DNA from: Planctomycetota bacterium
Lineage (GTDB): Bacteria > Planctomycetota > Planctomycetia > Pirellulales > Pirellulaceae
NCBI GenBank assembly: GCA_026692845.1
Contig: JAPLNM010000082.1
Coordinates: 1-46,195, forward strand
DNA length: 46,195 bases
Direction of reading: 5' to 3'
The notes beneath the pieces were generated by a model. The model worked only from the letters and a program-made list of their open reading frames with translations. It was not told the DNA's origin and did not search any database. Shown here one piece after another: positions 8,075 through 17,800 of the stretch (positions within the stretch are counted from its first letter, which is position 1; each line of letters opens with the position of its first letter). Made by a program: the position numbers and the translations under genes.

Positions 8075-10687
8075 TTGTCCTCTCTTCATCCCCAAGTCAT
8101 TGAGTCTCGGCAACAACTTGCCGAGGCACGGCTCAAGTCGGCGAACCTTCATTCGTCCGGAAATACCGGTCTGCAAGTCTGTCTTGCTTGGGCGGACTCT
8201 GTCGATGCGATCGTGCATGGACTGATCAGTGCGGCTTGCCAAGACGAAAATGCAGATCCATCGAAGTTTGCGTTTTTGGCGTTAGGCGGATACGGGCGAC
8301 GGGACCTCGCTCCGTACTCCGATTTGGATTTGATGCTTCTGCATAACAATTTGCCAGAGAAATCCCTCCAGGCGATCGCCCGAGGCGCTTCTCAGATGAT
8401 CGGCGACTCGGGCTTCCAACTCGGATTCTCCGTAAGAACCCCTTTCCAATGCCGACAATTGGCTTGGACCGACGCCCAAGTCCTAACGTCTTTAGTAGAG
8501 ATGCGTCTCGTATACGGTTCGCAACCTCTGTTCGAGTCTTTCGAGAACTCCTTTAAAAATGGAGCGAAACTCCGTTGGCGTTCTTTGGCTTCCATGATCG
8601 AAAAAGAACGCTTCGACGAACGTCGCAAATACGGTGAAACCGAGTTCTTGCTCCATCCAAACGTCAAGCGATCCCGGGGGTGTTTGAGGGACGTTCAAAT
8701 TGTTCGCTGGATCGGTTTTGTTTGCTTCGGCGAAAAAAACCCGGAGCACTTGCGCGATGTCGGCCTACTGGCTGAAGAAGACTACGCGCCGATCCACGAA
8801 GGATACGATTATCTGCTGAGACTCAGAAACCAACTCCATTTCATGGCCGGCCGAGCCCTGGATTCCCTCGACCGATCCAAACAGATGGAGCTTTCCAAGT
8901 GGATGGGCTTCGAAGGCCGAGAGGGCGTCTTGCCCGTCGAGGAATTCATGTCGCAATTTTTCGAACTCACCAGTGAGCTGCGATACAGCTCCGCAAATTT
9001 CGTCGGCATGGCTCGCTCGCGTCTGACTCCCTTCGGTTTTATGTACCGATTTTTGAGCCTTACGGCAGGCAAGAATCTGCGCTTGGGACTCAAAGAAGTC
9101 TGGGCCAACCGCAAAGGCCTCGAACGCATCAAAGATGATCCCGGTATGGTTCTCGAACTGATGCAAATCGCCAATCGACACCAGCGACGCATCGAACACA
9201 AAACCTGGCGGACCATCCGCAAAGGGATGCTCAAAAGGGTCGATAAGCCGGTCGGCCAAGAGGCCATCGCTCGGTTCCTAGGGCTCATGAGCACTCCGGG
9301 TAGACTCGGAGAAATCCTCCGCCGATTGCACGAACTGCGCGTGCTCGAACAAATCATTCCCGCCGTTCGGCACACGCGCTCCTTGCTCCAATTCAACGAA
9401 TACCATAAGTACACCGTCGATGCCCACTGCATCCGAAGTGTCGAGTGTGTCGAGGAATTTGCCAAGCGAAATGATTTCCTAGGAGATCTGTACAGGAAAT
9501 CCAAACAAAAGCTCATCCTGCACCTGGCGCTGCTTTTGCACGATCTGGGCAAAGGGTACGTCGAAGATCACTCCGAAGTGGGTTTGCGCATCGCCGATGA
9601 AACCTCCCACATCCTCGGACTGTGCGAGGCGGATCGGGAACTGATCTGCTTTTTGGTCCACCAACACCTGATCATGACCCTGACGGCCTTCCGCTTCGAT
9701 CTGACCCAACTGTCTACGACCGTCAAGTTCGCACAGCAAGTCGGATCGCTCGAGCGATTGCAACTGCTGACCCTCCTTTCCTGCGCCGACCTAGCCGCAG
9801 TCGGACCCGGAGCGTTGAACGACTGGAAACTCAATTTGATCCATCAACTCTACGATGCGACCGCCTCGCAGTTGCAGTCCGGCGAACCCCTCGAACACCA
9901 AGTCTCTGCCAAAGAATCGATAAGAAAATCGGTCCTCGATCTGCTCTCGGCTCAAGAGCAGTCAAACCAGGTGTGGAACGATAGCATCGCCGCAATCCCA
10001 ACGACCTACTTGTTCCAGAACAAACCCCACGAGTTGGTCCAGGAACTGCGACTGATCCACCAACTCTCCCCCGAGAAACCGGTCCAAGTCTGGGCCGAGT
10101 ACCTAGCAGACCGCGATGCGACCGAATACTCCGTCGCTGTCGATCCGTCGCGCACCGCCGGCCTATTCCAACGCATCACTGGAGCCATGGCCAGCCAAAG
10201 ACTCAGCATTCTGTCGGCGGAAATTCATTCCCTGCCCGATAGCGCCGCCTGGGACCGCTTTTTGGTCGATGACCCGGATTTCCAAGGCGCACCAGTACCG
10301 AGCCGTTTAGAACAAGTCTGCCAAGAAATCGTCAAAGCGGTCGAATCGGCCGATCCGATTCCGCCGAATTTCCGCAGAACCTGGAAAGGCTCAGCCTCCG
10401 AGGAATCCGCCGCTTCTCGCTTGCAACCGACTCAAGTCCGCTTCGATAACTCTAACTCCGAACTCTTTACCATCATCACCGTCTTTGCCTACGATCGAAT
10501 CGGTCTGCTCTACGATATCTCTAAAATCCTCTCGGACTTCAACCTCGATCTCCAGGTCGCCAAAGTCAGTACCCACCTCGACCAAGTCGTCGACGTTTTC
10601 TACGTCACCGACTCCGAAGGCAACAAAATCACCGAATCGACCTACCTCTATACCCTCCGACAAGCGCTCCTGCGAGCCATCAAATAA
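8075..10687 (+). CDS. glnD: Bifunctional [protein-PII] uridylyltransferase/uridylyl-removing enzyme
   Basis: About 870 residues, the usual GlnD length. GlnD uridylylates PII under nitrogen limitation and removes UMP when glutamine is high. Domains in order: nucleotidyltransferase with LALGGYGRRDLAPYSDLDLM (residues 69-87; the Asp pair in SDLDL binds metal), the GlnD linker (LLHPNVKRSRGCLRDVQIVR), an HD domain with LLLHDLGKGYVEDHSEVG (His489/Asp490 pair) for UMP removal, and two C-terminal ACT domains (about 685-735, SVAVDPSRTAGLFQRITGAM, and about 795-865, FAYDRIGLLYDISKILSDFN) that sense glutamine. All catalytic motifs look intact. The start is a TTG, with no in-frame ATG near the N-terminus and only a weak ribosome binding site; coupling to glnB is possible. 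It follows glnB, which encodes its substrate. Confidence 0.94.
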   Translation: MSSLHPQVIESRQQLAEARLKSANLHSSGNTGLQVCLAWADSVDAIVHGLISAACQDENADPSKFAFLALGGYGRRDLAPYSDLDLMLLHNNLPEKSLQAIARGASQMIGDSGFQLGFSVRTPFQCRQLAWTDAQVLTSLVEMRLVYGSQPLFESFENSFKNGAKLRWRSLASMIEKERFDERRKYGETEFLLHPNVKRSRGCLRDVQIVRWIGFVCFGEKNPEHLRDVGLLAEEDYAPIHEGYDYLLRLRNQLHFMAGRALDSLDRSKQMELSKWMGFEGREGVLPVEEFMSQFFELTSELRYSSANFVGMARSRLTPFGFMYRFLSLTAGKNLRLGLKEVWANRKGLERIKDDPGMVLELMQIANRHQRRIEHKTWRTIRKGMLKRVDKPVGQEAIARFLGLMSTPGRLGEILRRLHELRVLEQIIPAVRHTRSLLQFNEYHKYTVDAHCIRSVECVEEFAKRNDFLGDLYRKSKQKLILHLALLLHDLGKGYVEDHSEVGLRIADETSHILGLCEADRELICFLVHQHLIMTLTAFRFDLTQLSTTVKFAQQVGSLERLQLLTLLSCADLAAVGPGALNDWKLNLIHQLYDATASQLQSGEPLEHQVSAKESIRKSVLDLLSAQEQSNQVWNDSIAAIPTTYLFQNKPHELVQELRLIHQLSPEKPVQVWAEYLADRDATEYSVAVDPSRTAGLFQRITGAMASQRLSILSAEIHSLPDSAAWDRFLVDDPDFQGAPVPSRLEQVCQEIVKAVESADPIPPNFRRTWKGSASEESAASRLQPTQVRFDNSNSELFTIITVFAYDRIGLLYDISKILSDFNLDLQVAKVSTHLDQVVDVFYVTDSEGNKITESTYLYTLRQALLRAIK

Positions 10688-11074
10688 GCAGGCGGGGTGA
10701 GCGTAAGGGTAGAGGAGTGGGTAAAGGCATTGAATTCGTGTTAGCGGAAGTGCCCAAGCACTCCGGTGAGTAGCTCGCGCCGTTCCGCTAACTCAACGCC
10801 ATTCGCGGGTGTTGCCGTTGGACAGAGATGGAAATACAGAGTCGTTCCACAAACAAAATCAGGGTTGTAAGGATTCATCGGATTGCAACCGCGAGCTGTG
10901 CGGAATCCATCCAGATTTCGCAGAGACCTTTTTAGATTGCAGACAGACAGATCCGAAATTTCAAAAAGAACGTGTGATCGTTTAGGGTGCGGCCCCTTCC
11001 AAAACCCCAGAATCCCCCTCGTGGTTGAGCCAAGGAGTTCTGATTTCGAAGCCCTTTTTTTTGAGAGAAAACCT
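10688..11074. other. Intergenic region between glnD and the small secreted-protein gene
   Basis: 387 bases with no gene I can support. A minus-strand frame (10741-11166) is open but overlaps the signal-peptide region of the downstream gene; only its last ~45 residues (from MNPYNPDFVCGTTLYFHL) look protein-like, and no family is recognised. No terminator hairpin for glnD was found. The segment 11041-11074 forms the leader of the 11075 gene, with a GAGAG ribosome binding site. Confidence 0.5.
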
Positions 11075-11500
11075 ATGAGATCCTTTTTCTTTGCAATTGC
11101 TGCGACCACCCTTGTCTCAAGCGTTGTTTTAGCCGATGAGCCAGCAACCAAGAAGCTCACCCCCAAAGGGCAACAGATGTTGGGCCAGTTGGGCCTCGGT
11201 GGGCTTCAGCCGATCGAAAAGAAGGATGTTTCGAAAGTGCGAGGAACCGGGGGAGCCGCAGCGACCCGAGGACATAGTTTCATTTCCGGCATGCTCCTTG
11301 ACGGCAATTCGAAGAGTTATGTCTTCGGTGTGGACACCAACATGGGTTTTGCCAACTTAGAGCAATGCGGTATCGCGGGTCCCATCGATCCATTCCACGT
11401 CCAAAAATCATCCTTGGCTTTGCAACTCGAAGTCGAGAACTCCTTCCTCGGTACGATCATCGGTGCGGCCGGAGGAACAGCGACCTCCTATTTCCGCTAG
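11075..11500 (+). CDS. Small secreted protein with LGLxxL...VRG motif (141 aa)
   Basis: 141 residues. An N-terminal signal peptide is clear: MRSFFFAIAATTLVSSVVLA then DEPATKK, with likely cleavage after VLA. Next comes LGLGGLQPIEKKDVSKVRGT, which matches an N-terminal segment in the two small proteins at 44555-44977 and 45223-45645 (LGL..[IL]...........[IV]RG). The rest is Gly/Ala-rich with beta-like stretches (SGMLLDGNSKSYVFGVDTN, SLALQLEVENSFLG) and ends in a Gly/Ala-rich segment, TIIGAAGGTATSYFR. One Cys is present. I do not recognise the family and give no function. The open frame runs upstream to 10883, but the ATG at 11075 gives the signal peptide and has GAGAG upstream. A strong terminator follows at 11533. 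It lies just before the giant gene but has its own terminator. Confidence 0.8.
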   Translation: MRSFFFAIAATTLVSSVVLADEPATKKLTPKGQQMLGQLGLGGLQPIEKKDVSKVRGTGGAAATRGHSFISGMLLDGNSKSYVFGVDTNMGFANLEQCGIAGPIDPFHVQKSSLALQLEVENSFLGTIIGAAGGTATSYFR

Positions 11501-11532
11501 TCCCAACCTCGATTCGACAAGCGATTTTGTTC

Positions 11533-11566
11533 AAAAGACCACCGTTTACGGTGGTCTTTTTTTTTT
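11533..11566 (+). terminator. Intrinsic terminator of the small secreted-protein gene
   Basis: AAAAGACCACCG-TTTA-CGGTGGTCTTTT: a 12-bp perfect stem with a TTTA loop, running into an uninterrupted T-tract (11557-11566), 33 bp after the stop codon. It should separate the transcript of the 11075 gene from the giant gene downstream. Confidence 0.92.
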
Positions 11567-11873
11567 GCAAAAATCCAAGGGTTTCTCAGAGCGAGTGTCA
11601 AACAATTCTGGTCAACCCTATGGCCGAGATGTGCCGAATGTGGCCGCTAGGCTGTTGATGTACTACGTGTCTAATGACACGGTTGTTTTTTCAACCCTTA
11701 AATGGCTAGAAATAAATGGCTAGAAACTCTTGCCAAGGAGCCAAGTTACAGAGCTTGTTGATGTAATCCAAGGCTTTTTACCTCAGGCTACGCCCTCTAT
11801 ACTAGCCCCACTGAGGTTACCCAGCAGTAACCTGATCGTAAATTTGCAACGATTTTGGAATGCTAGGCTAAGT
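11567..11873 (+). other. Leader region of the giant gene
   Basis: About 307 bases before the preferred ATG of the giant gene. It holds a short inverted repeat GTGTC-TAAT-GACAC (11667-11680), a 14-bp tandem duplication (11699-11726) and a TATACT box (11798-11803) with a poor TTTTTA at 17 bp spacing upstream (11775-11780), which is only a weak promoter candidate. The giant frame is open back to a TTG at 11730, but this 5' part codes for nothing recognisable. Confidence 0.4.
11699..11726 (+). repeat. 14-bp perfect tandem duplication
   Basis: TAAATGGCTAGAAA occurs twice head-to-tail without a mismatch, upstream of the giant gene. It could be a binding-site duplication or a slippage product. Confidence 0.7.
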
Positions 11874-14800
11874 ATGAATGTGGATCCCACGAAACGCGGT
11901 CCGGTGCGGAACCGCAAGGGCTCATCGCTGCGCAAGAAACTCTTCCGCAAAAATCTCTTCGAAGGCCTAGAAAACAGGTTCTTGCTTGCCCTGGACCCCT
12001 TGGGTTTTGCCCCAGACGGGACAGAGACCCCCACGGGCACCTCTGTTTTTGGCAAGCAAACACAGCTGAAAGATCCGTTTCTTGCCATATCTAGCGGGGA
12101 CTTCGCGGCCGCGAGTTTGCAAGGTTCGTCGCAAAATAACGCAGTGATTCCTTGGGGCCGATACAAATCACTCTCGGAGTTGGAAACAAATCTCAAGCTT
12201 GCGCTGACTCCTCTAGATACGGCTGCATTCGCTTCGGTCCCCCTGAAAGAGGGTCCGGCCGAGGATCTGCAATCTGGCTCTCCAGTGCATTTGGTTTTGA
12301 TTGATTACCGCCTGAATCCCCATCAGACGGATCGGCTCGCGAATTCGACCTCGGTCGCTCGGTCCAGCCCGTTGGAACAAGCTTGGCAAACTCCTCAGGC
12401 CGACGGGCTGGCGGATGTCTTCATGGTGGGTCCGGATACCCCTTGGGAACAGATCAACACGCTTCTGCTTTCCCATCACAATTTGCAATCGCTCCAAATC
12501 CTATCGCACGCTTCGCCAGGCCACCTCTTTTTGGGAGGTACCACCCTCGGAGATCAAAACCTCGAGGCGCTGGCTACGGACTTCGAGGGCTGGAAGAAGT
12601 CCTTTGTTCCAGACGCAGATATTTTGATCTATGGCTGCGACTTTGCAGGTTCCGCAAGCGGCCAGGGTTTCATCCAGAAAATCGCGTCATGGACCGGTAC
12701 AGATGTCGCTGCTTCGATGAATCCAACAGGCCCAGAGTCGCTTGGGGGGGACTGGAATCTTGAGTTCCAAACCGGGCCCATCGGAGTCCCTGGTCTGAAA
12801 CTTGACAACAGCCAGTTTTCTGGCCTGCTGAGCCCTTGGTCGTTCGAGGACAACTGGTCTTCTGATCAAATCCAATCGAGCGAACCGGTCATCCTGGATT
12901 TTTCCAAAGTTACTGGGAACCTTGACTTTGCGATCACTGCGACGGGACTGACCGTTGGCTACCAGGATCAAAATCGCGTTTCTACCCTTCAGTTGACCAC
13001 AAACTCCAAAGTCACCATTTACGGTGGGTTGGGGTCGGATACTTACAATGTTTCGTCAAATGCCCTGATCGATCGGATTTCCGACCCCGCAGGAAGCGAC
13101 ATCGTCCGCTTCGGTGTATCGACGGACCTTTCGAAGTCCACTGGCTCGACATCGGCTTCAAACCCAGGCGATCCTTCGGTTTACTCCATCGATGGAATTG
13201 AGGATTTCGAAGGCCAAATCGTGATCGGAAATGCGATCAAGGAACAGATTCAAAACACGCTAGATGGCTGGTCGAGCATCGTTTCAGAATTTGTTGTCTC
13301 CAGTGAGCTCTCCTCGAAAATTCCGCCGCTGGATTTGAGTCCTTCGGAAATCGTCGCCAGGGGTTTTGGGACCTCCTTTGCGAATCCCCAAGATGTTCAA
13401 GACACTGTCGCAGAAATCTTCTCATTCAACTCCATCGCCAGCCTTCCTGCCGTCCAGCTTGGGACGATCGCCTCGACACTCGAGTCGGAGTTGCAGCAAT
13501 CTTTGGGAACTAGTGCCACCGTAACGGCCAGAATCCGCGATTGGAAGGAACTCACATTCGATATCCGCTTTACCGGTCAAGAAACAACCCAAAGCCCCCT
13601 TGCTCTCGATGACCGGCTCCGAGCCGATTTAGCAAGCGCAGGCATTACTTTAAGCTCTTCTTCAAACCTAAACGTCCTTGCAACGGTCGGTGGAGGACTC
13701 GAGCTTGGACTGGATCTATCTAACGCCATCAGTTTGACCTCCACCGCAAGCCTCGAAGGGCTTGGCTTCATAAGGGTTTCTCCGATAACCCTCGGGGTTG
13801 CGATCGACGCGCAAAACATCCAATCGATCGTTGGACTCGACGCTACGGTATTTGGAACCGCTGCCAATATTCAAGTCAACGATGGTCAAGTTCGGATCAA
13901 TGCACAAGCCAGTTTTGCCCTCTCCGCTTCCGAACTAGATGGAACCGGTAGGTTCAAGTTACCCCTGACACCCAGAGTTCCGGATCTTGAATTCCAAGCC
14001 GACGGAAAGCTTGATGCAAGTTTTCCTCTAGCGATGACACTTGGTAGTTTCGATCTATCAAACTACGGAACTCCAACACTGCTTCTGAATACCGATGCGC
14101 TGTTGGATATCAAAGATGGAAGGGCACTGGTAACCAGTCCGTCGGTCTCGTTGGATGTACAGCTCAGCAAAACGCTGATCGACTCGCTCCTGAACGGACT
14201 TGGACAACTGCGTGAGGTCGGGGAAAAGATCCCATTTGGGTTGTTCGATCGACCGCTGCCAGGTTTAGGGCAGAGTCTCAATCAATTGCTGACCAACAGC
14301 GAATCGACCCTCGGCCAAGGCGGCCTAGGGGGAGTCTTTAGGCTCAAGGAAGCAGCAGGTTATTACCTTTACGCGGATTATGATTCTCAAAGCGGCACGG
14401 GAGCATCCATCAACCCGTCTGCAACGGTCCGGGGACTGCTCGATTCCCTGAACAAAGCCTTTGCTTCCCTTACACAAATCCGCTTCGACCTCGATCGGAT
14501 GGACTGGAGTGGCGTTAATCTCTCTGGATTTGATTTTAGTGGATACCGAAACAGCGGAGGTCGATCGCTCGCCGCAAATTACCTCAGAGGATTAAACTTT
14601 AGTGGCAGCGATCTTCGCGGCGCAAACTTCACAGGACTTGACCTCACGGGGGTCGACTTCTCTGGCGCTCGTTTCGACTCGAGCACCACTTTCACTGGAG
14701 CGATTCTTCGACGAGTTCGTTTCTGCGACGCCGACCTTCGTGGCGTCAATCTATCTGGATTGGATTTAAGGTGGGCGGATTTTAGTCGTTCGCGAGTCGA

Positions 14801-17800
14801 CAATCTGGATTTGCGAAATTCCGCCGCATTCGATGTGTCGTTCGCAAACATCAAGTTTTCAACCAACGGCATTCCGAGTCTTGAAAACCTCGTTACCAAT
14901 CTCAATCTCTCGGACTGGTTTGGGCCATCATCTAGCAGCGGATGGAGAAAACTTTATTACGGTCTAGATCTGTCGGGCAGTTCAAGCAAAAACTGGGCTC
15001 GATTCGACCTCTCAGGATTGGATTTCTCAGGAGTTAACCTCAGTGGGTTTGACCTTCAGGGAGTCAACCTTAGAAACACTATCCTGTCGAATGCAAACCT
15101 ATCAAATACGAATCTCTCCAATGCATTCGCGTGGTTTACGTCTTGGAAAAACGCACAACTAACAGGATCCAACTATGTTGGGCTTGTCTCGAATGTCGAG
15201 CTTTCTGGATTCGGATCCGGGATTAAATGGTTGAGTTCTCAATCGAGCGGTAAAGACACGGATTTTATCAATTTCGATTTCTCGGGTTGGGATCTTTCGA
15301 GTATCGACTTCACTGGAGTATCTATCTCCGGAGCGAATTTCTCAGGTGCGAAACTTCGCGGCGCGTACCTGGGGAGCTTTTTTACAAATCTTGATTTCTC
15401 GTTTGCCGATTTAAGCGGAATCGACCTCTCAGGCATTTCTACTATTTCCGGTAATTTTCGCGGTTCGATCCTATCCGGATTGGATTTTACCGGAGTTTCC
15501 TGGAATGTTCCCTCTTTGGATTTCACTGGAGTGGACTTCTCAGGCTCCTCCAAATTCGAGGGGCTATTCTCAAACCTTAGTGGAAATGTCCAGGCAAAGT
15601 TTGACCACGCGATGTTCCAAGGTGTTGATTTCAGCAACCTATCGGCCAGTGCGAAGGAGCTCTTTAGATTTGGAGCGTTCCGTGGGGCGAACTTCCGATC
15701 GGCAAACCTATCTGGAATCAATTTTTCCGGGGTCGATCTCTCGAATTCGGTGTTTGAATTAGCCAACTTCCAAGGAGTCAAACTCGCTAACGCAGACCTC
15801 ACTGGAGCCAATCTCAATGGAATCCTCGGTGCGATTACCGATGTTGCTGGCGCGTTCTTCGACTCACTTTCTAGTCTTCCTGCCCAGTGGATCGGAGATA
15901 CTGCACTTCTAAGCTCCCTCAATCGAGTTGTTATCGACGATATTTTTGATCAGGGAGCCCCCGGCCCACCGTTCTCCTTCTCTGGCGGTCTGACTTTCAA
16001 GAACAATAAAGTGGATTTGTCTCTTAACCTTCAGGCAAATCTCGATAGGAGCTTCGAAAAAGATTTCGCGCTCAGCGGCGATGATCTCTCTCAAGACCTA
16101 AGAAATGTTTTACCCTCCATGTCTGTCGCCGGAAAAGCGTCCGGTCGCGGTGTGTTTGCCTTGGATGTTGATTTGGGGGTTTTCCTCGGTCTTCGCAACC
16201 AATCCCTGGCAGGATTGTTCAACGTTCCGCTTCCTGATCTATCATCACTGGATCCGTACATCCGTTTGAACCGCTTTGATGTTGGAGCTTCCCTGGGAAC
16301 TTCCGGGATCAAGGCAAACCTCAGCATCGCTAATCTAGGATCCGTGTCGGTCGACAACCTCTTCGTCAAGATGGCCGGAGGTGCTAGGGCATCGATTAAC
16401 ACCGCGGATGCGAATAACATCCTTCGTCTTTCCGAAATTGCGTCCAAGAAGACGGCGGACCCCGATGGCTGGTTCAAGAATCTCCTTGAGGTAACTCCAA
16501 CCGGCTCCTTTGATGCCGGTTTTGAAGCCACTGTCGACTCAGCAATTCAAATCGGTGGACAGAGTTTCTCTGCCTACTTTGGCAACCTAATCATCAATAT
16601 GACCAGCGACCAATTGGTCTACAACGACGAAAATGGTGTTGCCAGACTAGCAACACCAAAGCTTACCCTGGACGTCGAGCTCAACGCGCTGCAGCGAGAC
16701 ACGCTTCTACAGGCACTTACGTCGCTCAAGGATTCGAGCGACAGTGCGCTAAACAGCGGGTTTTTGAACTCGAAAATTCCAGGTCTTGATAAATCGCTCA
16801 AAGAACTCTTTGTCGTCAGTGGCGATACGGACTTTATCTCGAATCTGGTGAACCTAGTCAACGATGCTAGGGCCTACTTTAACCAGACCAATCTTTACCT
16901 CCAGAGCACAGCGCCGGAGAACCACCAGACGGCGACAATCCGAGGGCTTGCCGCAGCATTGAACGAAGCCCTGGCCCGCTCGACGGCGCTTCCGTTTGAT
17001 ACGGCCAAGTCGCTTTGGAACGGCGCAAAGCTGGCCTACACGAACTTCACGGACCTGGATCTGACGGGCTTTAGCTTCGTGGGCGCAGACCTGCGCAGTG
17101 CGGACTTTAGCGGAGCGATTCTCAAGAACGTGAACTTCTCGGGCGCGAACCTCGCTGGAGCGACCTTCGCTGGCGCGAGCCTCGTGGGTGCGAACCTAAG
17201 GGGCTCGAAGCTCAGCGGCGTATCCTTCGACGAGGTGGACCTGCGGGATGCGAACCTTTCGGATACGAACCTGCAAGGGGTTTCGCTTAAGAAGGCCTCG
17301 CTCATCGGCACGAGCTTTGCCAAGAGCATCGTCGATTCGACGACCGATATTGCCGGAGCATTTTATACCGGAGTCTTGGCCGATGAGCTGAGCCTAGCGG
17401 CCAACAAGGCTGCGGCGCTGAAGCTCGATGTTCTCACAACGGTAACGAGCCTCCAAGGCTATGTCCTCAACGGTTTTGATCTGTCGAATTTGGATCTTTC
17501 CAAGGTCGACCTTAGCGAGGCGACGCTCATCGCAGCGAACCTTCGCAACACGATCCTCGATAGCCAGATGCTGGTCCTTGCAGATCTACAGCAGGCCTTG
17601 ATCTACCAGGCGACGTTCCTGAACGCCACGCCCAGCGTGCAGGATCTGCTAGCCAATGGGATCGTGGTGGCCAAGGCCGCCGCCGGTCAGATCCAGTCGA
17701 TCGATTTTGGGGACGCCGCTAGTATCCCGGATAAGCTCAAGAGCATCGGGGCGGGGGCTTTAAGCCAATCGGCGGATCTTTCAGGGATGGATCTGTCGGG

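Noticed and set aside
10741-11166. Minus-strand open frame of 141 codons
   Set aside because: Overlaps the signal peptide of the 11075 gene antisense, has no ribosome binding site I could see, and only a short protein-like tail with no family.
11730-11732. TTG at 11730 as start of the giant gene
   Set aside because: The first 48 codons show no recognisable protein features; the ATG at 11874 has a better ribosome binding site and the expected distance to LEPR-XLL.
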